64,000 bases of DNA from JANOBD01 sp031411495 (lineage in GTDB: Bacteria; Planctomycetota; Phycisphaerae; Tepidisphaerales; Tepidisphaeraceae), in NCBI GenBank assembly GCA_031411495.1, contig JANOBD010000013.1:38369-102368 (forward strand). The letters are read 5' to 3'. The translations under genes were made by a program, and so were the position numbers. The stretch's first letter is position 1, and each line of letters starts with the position of its first letter. Shown piece by piece: positions 52,555 through 61,119 of the stretch. The notes below the pieces were generated by a model. The model was not told the DNA's origin and ran no database searches. It saw nothing but the letters and a program-made list of their open reading frames with translations.

Positions 52555-54044
52555 GAAGGGCCTCCAGTGGGTTGGGTGGTGGGCTGAGTGGCGGGTTCAA
52601 TGGTTTGCTCGATTGGCTTGCTCCGTCGATAGTCGCGCCTCGCGTGGCAACCTGGCTGGCAGCTTCCACCGTCACGGTCGGGGGCGTAGTTCATTTCCAG
52701 CGCCCATGCCGAGCCGTCGAACTGCACCTTCTGGGCAATGTGGTTCGGCGAATCGCTGCCGTGAATCGCGTGGCATGACCGACAGCTGCGACCTTTGGGA
52801 TCGCGATTCACATGCAGGTAGTGCAGGTTCAGATCGCCGTCGCGGAATCCCGTGAGGTGTGCAGTCCGCTCGGTGAGCACGAGGTCCTTCTCGTGACACT
52901 TGAAGCAGAGGTCGTAGCGCTCCAGCGCGAACGCTGTGTAGAACCCTGTCGGGAACTCGGCGCGCAGTAAGCTCTTTTGATCGGCAGCGTGCGAATCATG
53001 GCACGGTGAACATTCGCCGGCGCGGATCGGGCCGTGCAAGAACCTGGATTGCCGCAGCACCGGTCGCATATCCGGAATCTCTCGGCCGTCCGTCGTCAGT
53101 ACCGCCTTGTCGTGGCACTTCAGACAAAGCTGGTCCTGACGATCCAGAAGCATTTTCGGCTCATTCGCGCCGTGTGGATTGTGGCAGCTGGCACATTCGG
53201 CGTCGTTGGTGACAGGCGTGTGCTTGAAGGCCGCCTTCGCCACGCGTTCCATGATCTGCGGGTGACAGTTCGAACAGAGCTGATCGACGCTCGCGCGGAG
53301 CTGGTGTTTGAAATCGCTGCTGTGCGGACTGTGACAGACGCTGCAATCCCTGGTGGCCGGCGTGTGGCGCACGGTGACCGCGTTGGCCGTTCGGACGACG
53401 GATTCGTGACAGCGGGCGCACTGTTCGGTGCCGTCTGCCACCTTGAGCAGCGCGGTGTTGTTGGACTCGTGGGGGGCGTGGCACGTCGAGCATTCGCCCC
53501 GGCCGAAGGGCTCGTGTTGAAACGCCTTGGCCGTCACCGTGTGGCACGACTCACAGAGTTTCGATTCACTGTCAAATCGGAGCAGGAATTTCACCTGCGA
53601 GGTGTGCGGCTGATGGCAGGTGATGCAGCCCTTCTCGAGCGCCTTATGCTGGTGCTTCATCGTGCCGCTGACGGAGTGGCAAAAGGTACACGTCTGCGAG
53701 CCGGCGAGCTTGAGGGGATAGGTGTGATTGCCGGCATCAGGAGCATGACACACGAAGCAGTTGCCGTTTGCGATCGGCCCGTGGATGTGCGGCGCCTGTC
53801 TCAGGGCGGCATGACACGCCGCGGTGATACACGTCGCGTTGGCCGGCAGCGGCGCGGCAGGTCGCGTGGCGGGTTGAATGACTTTCATCGGCACCAACTC
53901 ATCGGCCGTGGCGACCTGACGCGGCTTCTCGAACGCGAGTGTGGACGTGCTGCGCAGCGATCGATATCGAAACACGACTGACGCCCCCAGGCACAGCGCC
54001 ACCAGGATCGCCAGGCCAGTGAAGACGATGCGCTGCTTGCGCAT
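52551..54044 (-). CDS. Periplasmic 15-heme cytochrome c (paralogue 1)
   Basis: Start ATG at 54044 in a TGATG overlap with the upstream stop; a GTG at 54047 is also possible. 497 residues. The N-terminal helix IVFTGLAILVALCLGASVVF may be an uncleaved anchor. Motifs: CITAACH (CX4CH), then CFVCH, CTFCH, CITCH, CESCH, CSTCH, CARCH, CSVCH, CSNCH, CASCH, CLKCH, CSPCH, CFKCH, CRSCH, and finally CQPGCH (CX3CH). The C-terminal third (ALERYDLCFKCHEKDLVLTE, LNLHYLHVNRDPKGRSCRSCH) is strongly similar to the downstream 15-heme protein, showing tandem duplication. A periplasmic wire role is inferred. Confidence 0.92.
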   Translation of the reverse strand: MRKQRIVFTGLAILVALCLGASVVFRYRSLRSTSTLAFEKPRQVATADELVPMKVIQPATRPAAPLPANATCITAACHAALRQAPHIHGPIANGNCFVCHAPDAGNHTYPLKLAGSQTCTFCHSVSGTMKHQHKALEKGCITCHQPHTSQVKFLLRFDSESKLCESCHTVTAKAFQHEPFGRGECSTCHAPHESNNTALLKVADGTEQCARCHESVVRTANAVTVRHTPATRDCSVCHSPHSSDFKHQLRASVDQLCSNCHPQIMERVAKAAFKHTPVTNDAECASCHNPHGANEPKMLLDRQDQLCLKCHDKAVLTTDGREIPDMRPVLRQSRFLHGPIRAGECSPCHDSHAADQKSLLRAEFPTGFYTAFALERYDLCFKCHEKDLVLTERTAHLTGFRDGDLNLHYLHVNRDPKGRSCRSCHAIHGSDSPNHIAQKVQFDGSAWALEMNYAPDRDGGSCQPGCHARRDYRRSKPIEQTIEPATQPTTQPTGGPS

Positions 54045-55582
54045 CACGGATTGCCTTCCCGCGTGGTCGGTGGCACCACGCCGCTGAGTTGCCGATCGAT
54101 TTCACGGCAGCGATCGAGCGATGCACTCAGTGCAGCCGTCGCGTAGTTGACGTTGTGCACGCCGTGGCCTTCCTTGATCAGCCGAATGTTGTGCTCGGCC
54201 TCGGCCAGCAATCGCTGCATCGACGCTTTGCGGGCATCCTCGTCAGCGAGTGTGCTGACGAGCGCCTTGCTGTTGTCGTACGCGACTGTCGCGTCCTCGA
54301 GCTTGGCTTTGACGGTCTGCTTCCACTGCTCCAGGGTGCCGTCATACTTGTGACTGTGGCATGTCGTGCACGACGCCTGCACGGCGAGGAGGGTCTGGCC
54401 ATCGATCTCGGCGACGGTTCCCGCCAGCTTCGCCGAGCGGTGACAGGCGATGCAGTCGACCTGCGCCCGTGACATCGGGCTCGGCATATCGGGCACGCCG
54501 ATCGCACCGGTGCCGGTGTAGATCTCCTTCGGACCCGAATGCATGCTCTGGTGGCACTCGCCGCAGTTGACGCTGGTGAGCGCATGCGAGTTACTGGTCT
54601 TCTCCTCGGTTCGCACCTGCGACGAGCGCTCTTCCTTGGCCTTGAGGCTGTGCTGGATCTGCGCGTGACAGTTCGTGCAGCGGAGTTTGTGCCCGGTGAT
54701 GTGCTCGCGGTGAATGAACTCGGCGTCGGCGAACTTCTCGACCTGTTCCTTCGTGTTGTGACAGGTCCAGCAGGATTGCTTGCTCACTTCGCCGTTGCCG
54801 ACGACCGAGTCTCGGTGGCAGTTGTCGCACGAGACCCCGCTGTTGATGTAGGACGCGTGATCGAAATCGCCGGTCGGCAGGCGCACTTTGTCCGGCGGCG
54901 TGTGGCAGCTGACGCACGTGCCGACGATCTCGTGCTTGCCGTTCTGGTCGGCCCGCTTGAAGTGACAGGCAAAGCAGGTGTCGACGCTGATGGCCATGTG
55001 CTGGCTGCGCGAGATCTGCGAATGACACGAGACGCAGCGCAGCTCCATGCCGCCGACCTTGGCGTCCATGTGCGGCGCGTGATCGAAATGGAGATCGAGC
55101 TTGCGCTGGCTGTCTTCGCCGGGAACCGACCAGGCGAGTTTCTTCTTGAGCCGTTCTGCGCCGCTATGGCAACCTTCCTGCTGGCACGAGGCGTTGCTGA
55201 CCTGGGCGTGGGGTTTGGATCCCTGCGTGCCGGTGAGGTATTTCACGAGTTGAGTCGACGCCTGAAACTTCCCTTTGACCGTGCCGTACAACCCCGGCTC
55301 GAAATGGCACTTGATGCAGTTCACGTCCTTGTGCGCCGAGTGTTCCCACGCGTCGTGGTAGGGTTCCATGAGATGGCACGAGGTGCAGAACGAGGGCTGC
55401 ATGGTGTACTCCATCAGGCCCGCGCCGCCGCAGAACATCAGCAGCCCGATGAGGAGTACGACGCCCCATTTGGTGGGGGCATACGCGATCCGCTTTCCCT
55501 CGCGATAGCGGATCCCGAGAAGGCGCATCAGGAGGGATCGTTTTGCGGGAGCGGCGACAGAGGTCGAGGTGGAGTCAGACAT
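54044..55582 (-). CDS. NapC/NirT-type membrane-anchored 12-heme cytochrome (putative quinol dehydrogenase)
   Basis: The start at 55582 has AAGGAAG upstream. 512 residues. One membrane helix (about 38-60, WGVVLLIGLLMFCGGAGLMEY) leads to CTSCHLMEPYHDAWEHSAHKD and CIKCH, the NapC/NirT signature. Further motifs: CQQEGCH (CX4CH), CVSCH, CFACH, CVSCH, CDNCH, CWTCH, CTNCH, CGECH, CIACH and CTTCH, 12 in total. A helical C-terminal tail of about 100 residues without haems follows. By analogy with CymA/NapC it should oxidise membrane quinol and feed the periplasmic cytochromes. It is much larger than those tetraheme proteins. Confidence 0.9.
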   Translation of the reverse strand: MSDSTSTSVAAPAKRSLLMRLLGIRYREGKRIAYAPTKWGVVLLIGLLMFCGGAGLMEYTMQPSFCTSCHLMEPYHDAWEHSAHKDVNCIKCHFEPGLYGTVKGKFQASTQLVKYLTGTQGSKPHAQVSNASCQQEGCHSGAERLKKKLAWSVPGEDSQRKLDLHFDHAPHMDAKVGGMELRCVSCHSQISRSQHMAISVDTCFACHFKRADQNGKHEIVGTCVSCHTPPDKVRLPTGDFDHASYINSGVSCDNCHRDSVVGNGEVSKQSCWTCHNTKEQVEKFADAEFIHREHITGHKLRCTNCHAQIQHSLKAKEERSSQVRTEEKTSNSHALTSVNCGECHQSMHSGPKEIYTGTGAIGVPDMPSPMSRAQVDCIACHRSAKLAGTVAEIDGQTLLAVQASCTTCHSHKYDGTLEQWKQTVKAKLEDATVAYDNSKALVSTLADEDARKASMQRLLAEAEHNIRLIKEGHGVHNVNYATAALSASLDRCREIDRQLSGVVPPTTREGNP

Positions 55583-55744
55583 GGAGGACTTCCTTGCCGA
55601 TTCGATAGGATTCGCCGCCACGGTGTCTGTTGGTGCCGCGACGATTTGCGCAGCAGGACTCGATAGTCCCAGACCCTGGCTCACCGATTCAGGTCGCACG
55701 AACCGTGCCAGCGGAATGGCAAAACCCGAGGCGCCATCCACGCT

Positions 55745-57157
55745 TCAGGGGAGTGGATTCTCAGAAATCGAAACGGGGTTGTCGGCGGCTTCTCGAATGC
55801 GAGAACCATCCGACGGAGCGGCGATGCCGCCTGGGGGCGCCGCCGGCGGGGCGATTCGCGGGAGGCGGATGACGAACCGGGCGCCACCCCCTGCGACATT
55901 GTGTGCCTCGAGCGTGCCGTCCTGTTTCCGGATGAGGCTGTAGCTGATCGACAGTCCCAGGCCCGTACCCCTGCCGAGCGGTTTGGTCGTGAAGAAGGGC
56001 TCGAACACCCGCGGCATCAGCTCGGGCCGGATGCCATGGCCATTGTCGATCACTTCGATCGTGCAGGCGGTCTCGCCGGCGCCGGTTCGCAGGATGAGCC
56101 GCGGCTCAGCCGTCTCCTCCATCGCATCGATCGCATTCTGGATCAGGTTCACAAGCACCTGCTCCATGGCCTGGGGATAGACCTTCACCGCCGGCGACTC
56201 GGGCGTCAGATCGTTCAGAACCTGCAGGCGTCTGAGGCGGGTGTCGTATCGAAGCATCTCCAGCGCACTCACCACGATGTCATTGAGCGGCGTGATCTGG
56301 CTCTGCATGTCGGCGGGACGCGCGAACGTCTTCATCTGCTGCACAATGCGATGAATCCGGCTGATCTGCTCGCGCAGCGTCTGCACGCTCGCTTCATTGA
56401 GCCGTTGCGGCATGCGGAGCATGAGCTGAAGCAGGCTGTCCATGCTCGCGAGCGGATTGGTGATCTCGTGTGTCACGCCCGCCGCCATGTGTCCCAGCGC
56501 GATCATCTTTTCGTGTTGAGCCAGGGCCAGCTGTTGCTTGTTGAGTTTGCGCGACATGAGCTGGATGCGCCGGTTGCGGCGGAAGAGCTTGCGACGCTGG
56601 CGGCGCAGCGCCCGCGTCAGGCGGTTGGCCAGGTGCACGGTGAAGAGCAGGGTGAAAAAGAAGACCGCGAGCCTGAAGATCGTTTCGAACTCATGAGGCC
56701 AGCGCGTCGTGGCGAGCAGGCTGCCGCCGAGCAACGCCGCGGCCGCCACCGCGCCGCCGTACGCCATGCGTGCCGGCAACAGGATGCTGGCAAAGACCAT
56801 GTGGAATACGAAGAACGCGATAAACGGACTTGCCGCGCCGCCGGTCCACAGGCAGATGAGCGTGAGGCCCGACAGGTCCAGCAGGACCTCCGTGCCGGCA
56901 ATCAGATTCAGGCGTGAAGACGACGCAGCGGCCCGCTGCGCCTCATGGCGCGTCCACCAGCTGATCACCGCGTTGTACAGCAGGATCGAGGCCCCGATCG
57001 CCAGCAGGCCCAAAGGCCAGTCCGACGCCTTCAGCCATCGCCAGTCGATCCAAGCGCCGACCACGACGGCGCTGCCGGCGAGCCATCGGAGCTTCACGAA
57101 CCACAGCAGTTCGGTCAGCAGCACGCGGCGAGGTTGTGGGGGCCGGCCTTTGATCAT
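55745..57157 (-). CDS. Membrane histidine kinase
   Basis: 470 residues from the ATG at 57157, which overlaps the sensor gene's stop (ATGA). The first ~200 residues hold about six membrane helices. A helical linker (RKLNKQQLALAQHEKMIALG) leads to the dimerisation box HMAAGVTHEITNPLASM with the phospho-acceptor His. The ATPase domain has N box VLVNLIQNAIDAM, G1 IEVIDNGHGI, F box EPFFTTKP and G2 GRGTGLGLS. It is thus a complete kinase. It is co-transcribed with a binding protein and a catalytic-domain-less sensor upstream and the cytochromes downstream. No response regulator is adjacent. Confidence 0.9.
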   Translation of the reverse strand: MIKGRPPQPRRVLLTELLWFVKLRWLAGSAVVVGAWIDWRWLKASDWPLGLLAIGASILLYNAVISWWTRHEAQRAAASSSRLNLIAGTEVLLDLSGLTLICLWTGGAASPFIAFFVFHMVFASILLPARMAYGGAVAAAALLGGSLLATTRWPHEFETIFRLAVFFFTLLFTVHLANRLTRALRRQRRKLFRRNRRIQLMSRKLNKQQLALAQHEKMIALGHMAAGVTHEITNPLASMDSLLQLMLRMPQRLNEASVQTLREQISRIHRIVQQMKTFARPADMQSQITPLNDIVVSALEMLRYDTRLRRLQVLNDLTPESPAVKVYPQAMEQVLVNLIQNAIDAMEETAEPRLILRTGAGETACTIEVIDNGHGIRPELMPRVFEPFFTTKPLGRGTGLGLSISYSLIRKQDGTLEAHNVAGGGARFVIRLPRIAPPAAPPGGIAAPSDGSRIREAADNPVSISENPLP

Positions 57158-58257
57158 TGCGTCGGAGGCGAAGTGGCGCAGGCGTCGTCGGGTCTGAGTG
57201 GCTCCGTGCCAGGGGCGCGGAGCGGAGGGTCGGGATCCTCGGCCTGTATCGAACGCGTCAGGTCGAGCATTTTCGTGCCGGGAAGATAGTCGGTCAAGAT
57301 GACGCGGCGAATGTGTTTGAGGGAGGCAACCGTCTGGCTCATCCGTTCCAGACCGGAGCGGATTTGCCGAAGACACTGCTCCTGTGCCGGACTTCCCTCG
57401 GTTCTGCGTGCCAGCAGCTGCAGTTGCAGCTCGATGATGGACATTGCATTGTTCAGTTCATGGTTCATCGTCAGGGCGATCTGGCTGATGATCTCCAGGC
57501 GCTTTCGCTCGTTATCGTCGAGTCGTTGGGCCATGCTGTTGTACGCGCAGGCGAGCTCGCCGAACTCGTCGCGTTGATCCAGCGCGACGCGGGCGGCGAG
57601 GTTCCCGCTTGCGATGATCCGCGTGGCTTCCACCAGTTTGTCCACCGGCCTGAGGACCAGCCCCGCAATCCGCAGCAGCAGGACCACCGCGATGTTGATC
57701 AACACGACGAACGAAATCGAAAGACCCAATACCAGCCAGCGGAAGCGGGAGACGACTTCTTCCTGCTCCCCACGCGAATGATCGCGCATGTAACGGCTCA
57801 GCATGCCGGCGGCGTGACGCAGATTGAGCGCGATTGAGAGTGCGGCCTCGGTATGCAGACGTTCGAGGCCGGCGTCCTGCACGGTTGCCAGCGCCTCGAG
57901 ATGCTGGCGAAACGTCGGCAACTCGCCGGTCAGTCGCAAGAAGATCGGCGCGCCTGTCGGATCATGGGACGTGTAGTGCGAGCCGAGCCGATCCGCGAGC
58001 GTCTGCAGCGTGGCCAGCGCATCGATCAGCGCGTCGAGGTGTTTTTCCCGACCCGTCTCGAGCTTGTAGAGCTCCAGCTCCGCCTCGTTCACCGCCACGC
58101 TGAAGTCGTCGATGTCCGCGACCGCGACATCGCTCTGATCGTGGATGTGACGGACGTCCGCGAGTACGACTTCGAGCTGCCAGATCGCGCCGACCGCAGT
58201 CAGCAGCAGAATCAGGATCAGCGGGCCCAAATGAAACAGGAGTTTCCGCCGAAGCAT
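57154..58257 (-). CDS. HAMP-domain sensor with dimerisation helix but no kinase ATPase domain
   Basis: 367 residues. ATG at 58257 in a TGATG overlap with the upstream stop. Membrane helix 1 (FHLGPLILILLLTAVGAIW), a helical periplasmic domain of about 150 residues, membrane helix 2 (LVLGLSISFVVLINIAVVLLL), HAMP (RPVDKLVEATRIIASGNLAARV), then a DHp-like helix with MNHELNNAMSIIELQLQLL. The protein stops after about 100 more residues with no N, G1 or G2 boxes. It has an H-box but cannot phosphorylate itself. The neighbouring kinase could act on it, or it may only relay the periplasmic signal. Confidence 0.82.
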   Translation of the reverse strand: MLRRKLLFHLGPLILILLLTAVGAIWQLEVVLADVRHIHDQSDVAVADIDDFSVAVNEAELELYKLETGREKHLDALIDALATLQTLADRLGSHYTSHDPTGAPIFLRLTGELPTFRQHLEALATVQDAGLERLHTEAALSIALNLRHAAGMLSRYMRDHSRGEQEEVVSRFRWLVLGLSISFVVLINIAVVLLLRIAGLVLRPVDKLVEATRIIASGNLAARVALDQRDEFGELACAYNSMAQRLDDNERKRLEIISQIALTMNHELNNAMSIIELQLQLLARRTEGSPAQEQCLRQIRSGLERMSQTVASLKHIRRVILTDYLPGTKMLDLTRSIQAEDPDPPLRAPGTEPLRPDDACATSPPTQ

Positions 58258-59237
58258 CAGCGCACCCTCCCGGTCGTTGCCGACGGACCACGGGCCGCGA
58301 ATCGTCGCGGCGGCGGGCCCTCGATTCCGACCAGTTCCCACCGGCCACCCAGCTGATCGATCATGTCAAACACGGCGTCGTACTCCTCCTGGTGGCACGC
58401 GACAAAGGCGCTCGCGCCGAACTCCTGCAGCACCTTCGCGCCCGACGGGTCATCGCTCATCCCAAGCAGAATCTGCTTCAGACGCGCCTTCTCCGCATCG
58501 GGTAGGTCCGCGCGGACGGCGAAGGCGTTTTCGGGAACCTCGGCGCTTTGCGCCAGGCGGCGAACCCGCACCTCCGGGTGCCCGGCAAGGTACTCGTCGA
58601 GCCGCACGTCTTTCACCGCGCCCGCATCCGCCCGCCCGGCGAGCACCTCGCCGATCACGTCGTCGTGCGTTCCCACCCACATCAATCGCGGCGAGATCGC
58701 CGGATCCGAAAACATGCCGAGCCGCGACATCTCGGAAATGAGAAACAGGTTTCCGCCCGTCGTGGTTCGCACGATCGCTACAGATGACTTGGCCAGATCC
58801 TGCGTCGTGCGGGCCGGTGACGCGTCGGCAACGAAGATCACGCCGCGATACGTCGAACGTCCGCTCAGCAGCCGGGGTTTGGCCAGGATCTCCGCACCGA
58901 CGCGGTCGACCGCCAGCACCGTGACAAACGAGCCCAGGAACGCCGCGTCGATCTCGCCGCTTTGGAGATCTGCGAGAACCTGGCCGTACGTCCGGGCGGT
59001 GACGAGTTGGACGTCGACGCCCAGCCGGCTGCTGATGTAGTTCGCCAAGGCGAGATACCGCTTCTTCTGTTCGAGAATGTCGCGTTCGGGAATGAGCCCC
59101 ACCCGCAGCGGGGCCATTCGCGTCGTTGCCGCACCCGGCGACACGGCGGCAACGGGCGGATTTCGGCTCCAATACCAGACCGCGCCCGCTATCAGGAGGG
59201 CGATCAACGCGAGCAATCCGAACGTCGAGTAACGCAT
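58257..59237 (-). CDS. PhnD-like periplasmic binding protein (signal receptor candidate)
   Basis: 326 residues from the ATG at 59237. N-terminal hydrophobic segment TFGLLALIALLIAGAVWYW, then a type II periplasmic binding fold. PLRVGLIPERDILEQKKRYLALANYISS and VTARTYGQVLADLQSGEIDAAFLGSF are hallmark segments of the PhnD family (phosphite/phosphonate binders), and VRTTTGGNLFLISEM continues it. No ABC permease or ATPase is nearby. Instead, sensor and kinase genes overlap it. Like TorT/TctC-type receptors, it likely binds an anion and reports to the sensor. The ligand is unknown. Confidence 0.85.
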   Translation of the reverse strand: MRYSTFGLLALIALLIAGAVWYWSRNPPVAAVSPGAATTRMAPLRVGLIPERDILEQKKRYLALANYISSRLGVDVQLVTARTYGQVLADLQSGEIDAAFLGSFVTVLAVDRVGAEILAKPRLLSGRSTYRGVIFVADASPARTTQDLAKSSVAIVRTTTGGNLFLISEMSRLGMFSDPAISPRLMWVGTHDDVIGEVLAGRADAGAVKDVRLDEYLAGHPEVRVRRLAQSAEVPENAFAVRADLPDAEKARLKQILLGMSDDPSGAKVLQEFGASAFVACHQEEYDAVFDMIDQLGGRWELVGIEGPPPRRFAARGPSATTGRVR

Positions 59238-59458
59238 TACGCCATTCCAACCCAGTCGATCGGTAGGGCGATGAAACAAACCGTAAGCCAGAGCCGACAA
59301 ATCGGCCGGAGGTGGAGATGACGATGCGACAAACAGTCGCCGGCAGCGGTGGCAGGTCGTGGGCGCGAGCCGCAGTCGGGGTGTGCGCGGCGGATGAACC
59401 CTTTTGGCAGGTCCAGTCCATGCCTCGTCCGGCCGCCGGTTCGCTTTTCACAACCAAG

Positions 59459-59541
59459 TGCAGGAGAGGGGGGTCGAACCCCTACACCTTTTGGGTACAG
59501 GATCCTAAGTCCTGCGCGTCTGCCAATTCCGCCACTCCTGC
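59459..59541 (-). tRNA. tRNA-Leu(UAG)
   Basis: Read on the minus strand from 59541: acceptor stem GCAGGAG pairs with CTCCTGC. D-arm and an anticodon arm CAGGA-CTTAGGA-TCCTG with anticodon TAG follow. There is a long variable arm, as expected for leucine tRNA, and a T-arm with GGTTCGAC. Discriminator base A at 59459. CCA is not encoded. Length 83. Confidence 0.95.
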
Positions 59542-59630
59542 GTGTTTTCTTCACCGACGGTGAATCGCGGATTAGACGGATCGCCACGAGGCAAGTCAAA
59601 CCACGCTTTTCCAAGCGCCGCCGACAATCG

Positions 59631-59948
59631 TCATCGCTTCTTCCTCGGCCGACTTACCGAGTAATCCGATCGGAACACGCTCGAGGCATCCTGCTTGCGA
59701 ATGAACTTCACGAACCGCGCGATCTTCGCATCGCGTCGCAGCGCCGCCAGCGTTGAGAGCGCTTTCGCCAGCGTCCGGTTGTCGTAGCTCGCGTGGATGT
59801 GGCCGTGACACGGCCTGCACATCGGCACCTTGTGTTCCTCCGTGCCGCCTTCTTCCTTTGGCAGCAGGTGATGCTCGGTGATGATCGCGCCCGGCACCAT
59901 TCGTCCACAGAGGGTGCAGTGGACCAGCTCGTCGGCTCGCTTGGCCAT
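59631..59948 (-). CDS. HNH-domain small protein
   Basis: The start at 59948 (MAKRADELVHCTLCGRMVPG) is chosen because the upstream frame is not coding-like. 105 residues. CTLC and CRPC form a zinc site around ITEHHLLPKEEGG and CHGHIHASYDN, the pattern of HNH nucleases with zinc-ribbon cysteines. The tail is basic (VSRPRKKR). It may be a stand-alone HNH endonuclease or a DNA-binding protein. No phage or restriction genes are adjacent. It is divergent from the HprK-like gene. Confidence 0.75.
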   Translation of the reverse strand: MAKRADELVHCTLCGRMVPGAIITEHHLLPKEEGGTEEHKVPMCRPCHGHIHASYDNRTLAKALSTLAALRRDAKIARFVKFIRKQDASSVFRSDYSVSRPRKKR

Positions 59949-60069
59949 GGGGCGATTGTATCGCGGCCAACTTCCCGGGAAATCGCCGTGGCGCCGTCGC
60001 AGACGCGGTTGGAGCAACCCCCGATGTGAAACTGGAGAAATTGCATTCACACGGCCGATATACCGAGTG

Positions 60070-61119
60070 ATGGACCGATGCAAGGCAAACTCCTCCGACC
60101 CGGGGCGTAAGGTCATTCGCTTGAATGTTCACGGCATCGCCGCAGAGTTGTGCTGCACGTTGCCGGGGATTCGGCAGATGATCGCCGACCTCTTCGCGCC
60201 GCTGCTGGTGAGCGAGTGGCCGGATGGGTTCGCGCCCATCGAAGGCCTCGTCGAGGAGTACGATGCCGACGTTGTCGCCCGCCACGTCTCGCCGCAGGCG
60301 GATCGCGTCGCCGTCTTCGGCGACTACGCCGAGCTCTGGCGCGATGGCGAGCGGTGCTGGCTCATCGATGAAGGCTGGGGACTTACCGAAATCAACCTGC
60401 TCAAGCGCTCCTGGCGAAGCTGGATCCTCCCGCAGAGCGACATGAACCCCATCCGCACCGTCGAGCAGGCCGTGATCTGGCCGATGTCGCAGGTGATGAT
60501 GGCCCGCGGGCTGGCGCTCACGCCGGCGGCGAGCATCGTGCACAAGGGTCGCGGCGTGCTGATTCTCTCGCCATTCAGTCTCGAACCGGAACTCTCGATG
60601 CTCCTGGCCGCCGGCCACGGACTCATCAGCCAGCGCTGGACCGCGATCCGCGAAGAGGAAGGGCGAGCCGTCCTGCTGCAGATGCCCGGCCGCGTCGAGC
60701 GCTCGCCGATCCCGCAATTGCGCTCCCGCGCCAAGAACGCCTTCACGATGGGGCCGGCACAGACCGAATGGGTCGATCTCTCGATCGGCGCTTCGAGCGT
60801 CTGCCATTATGCGTGGTGCGACATGGTGCTGGTGGTCGAACCCGGCCGACGTGCGCTGCCGCGGATGACCATGCTCACCGGCGCCAGCGCCGCCGCCACC
60901 GTCCGCCGGGCCTGGCCCATGCCCGACATCGGCCACATGCACCGCCAGGCGCAGCTCTCGACCAAGCTCGGCCAATCCGCCGGCGTATTCCAGATCGAAC
61001 TCTCGCGCGATCCGCGCGCGCTGATGCGCCTGCTCGAACAGATCCCCGTCGAGCTCACGAGCCGGCACAAACTCCAGCCCAGTCTGCACGTCCGCGACGG
61101 ACGAAACGTCGCGGTGTGA
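60070..61119 (+). CDS. HprK-like fold protein with degenerate P-loop
   Basis: 349 residues from the ATG at 60070; the ribosome-binding site is weak, and a nearby start is possible. Segments such as LKRSWRSWILPQSDMNPIRTVEQAVIWP and ASIVHKGRGVLILSPFSLEPELSMLLAAGH (about 154-182) follow the layout of HPr(Ser)-kinase-related proteins. The P-loop GxxGxGKS is replaced by LSPFSLEP, without Lys. ATP-dependent kinase activity is therefore doubtful. No HPr or PTS gene is near. Family assignment is by eye and moderate. Confidence 0.55.
   Translation: MDRCKANSSDPGRKVIRLNVHGIAAELCCTLPGIRQMIADLFAPLLVSEWPDGFAPIEGLVEEYDADVVARHVSPQADRVAVFGDYAELWRDGERCWLIDEGWGLTEINLLKRSWRSWILPQSDMNPIRTVEQAVIWPMSQVMMARGLALTPAASIVHKGRGVLILSPFSLEPELSMLLAAGHGLISQRWTAIREEEGRAVLLQMPGRVERSPIPQLRSRAKNAFTMGPAQTEWVDLSIGASSVCHYAWCDMVLVVEPGRRALPRMTMLTGASAAATVRRAWPMPDIGHMHRQAQLSTKLGQSAGVFQIELSRDPRALMRLLEQIPVELTSRHKLQPSLHVRDGRNVAV

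Noticed and set aside
58257..59237. Single-haem site in the PhnD-like protein (residues FVACHQ)
   Set aside because: It contains CH but no preceding Cys at CXXCH, CX3CH or CX4CH spacing.
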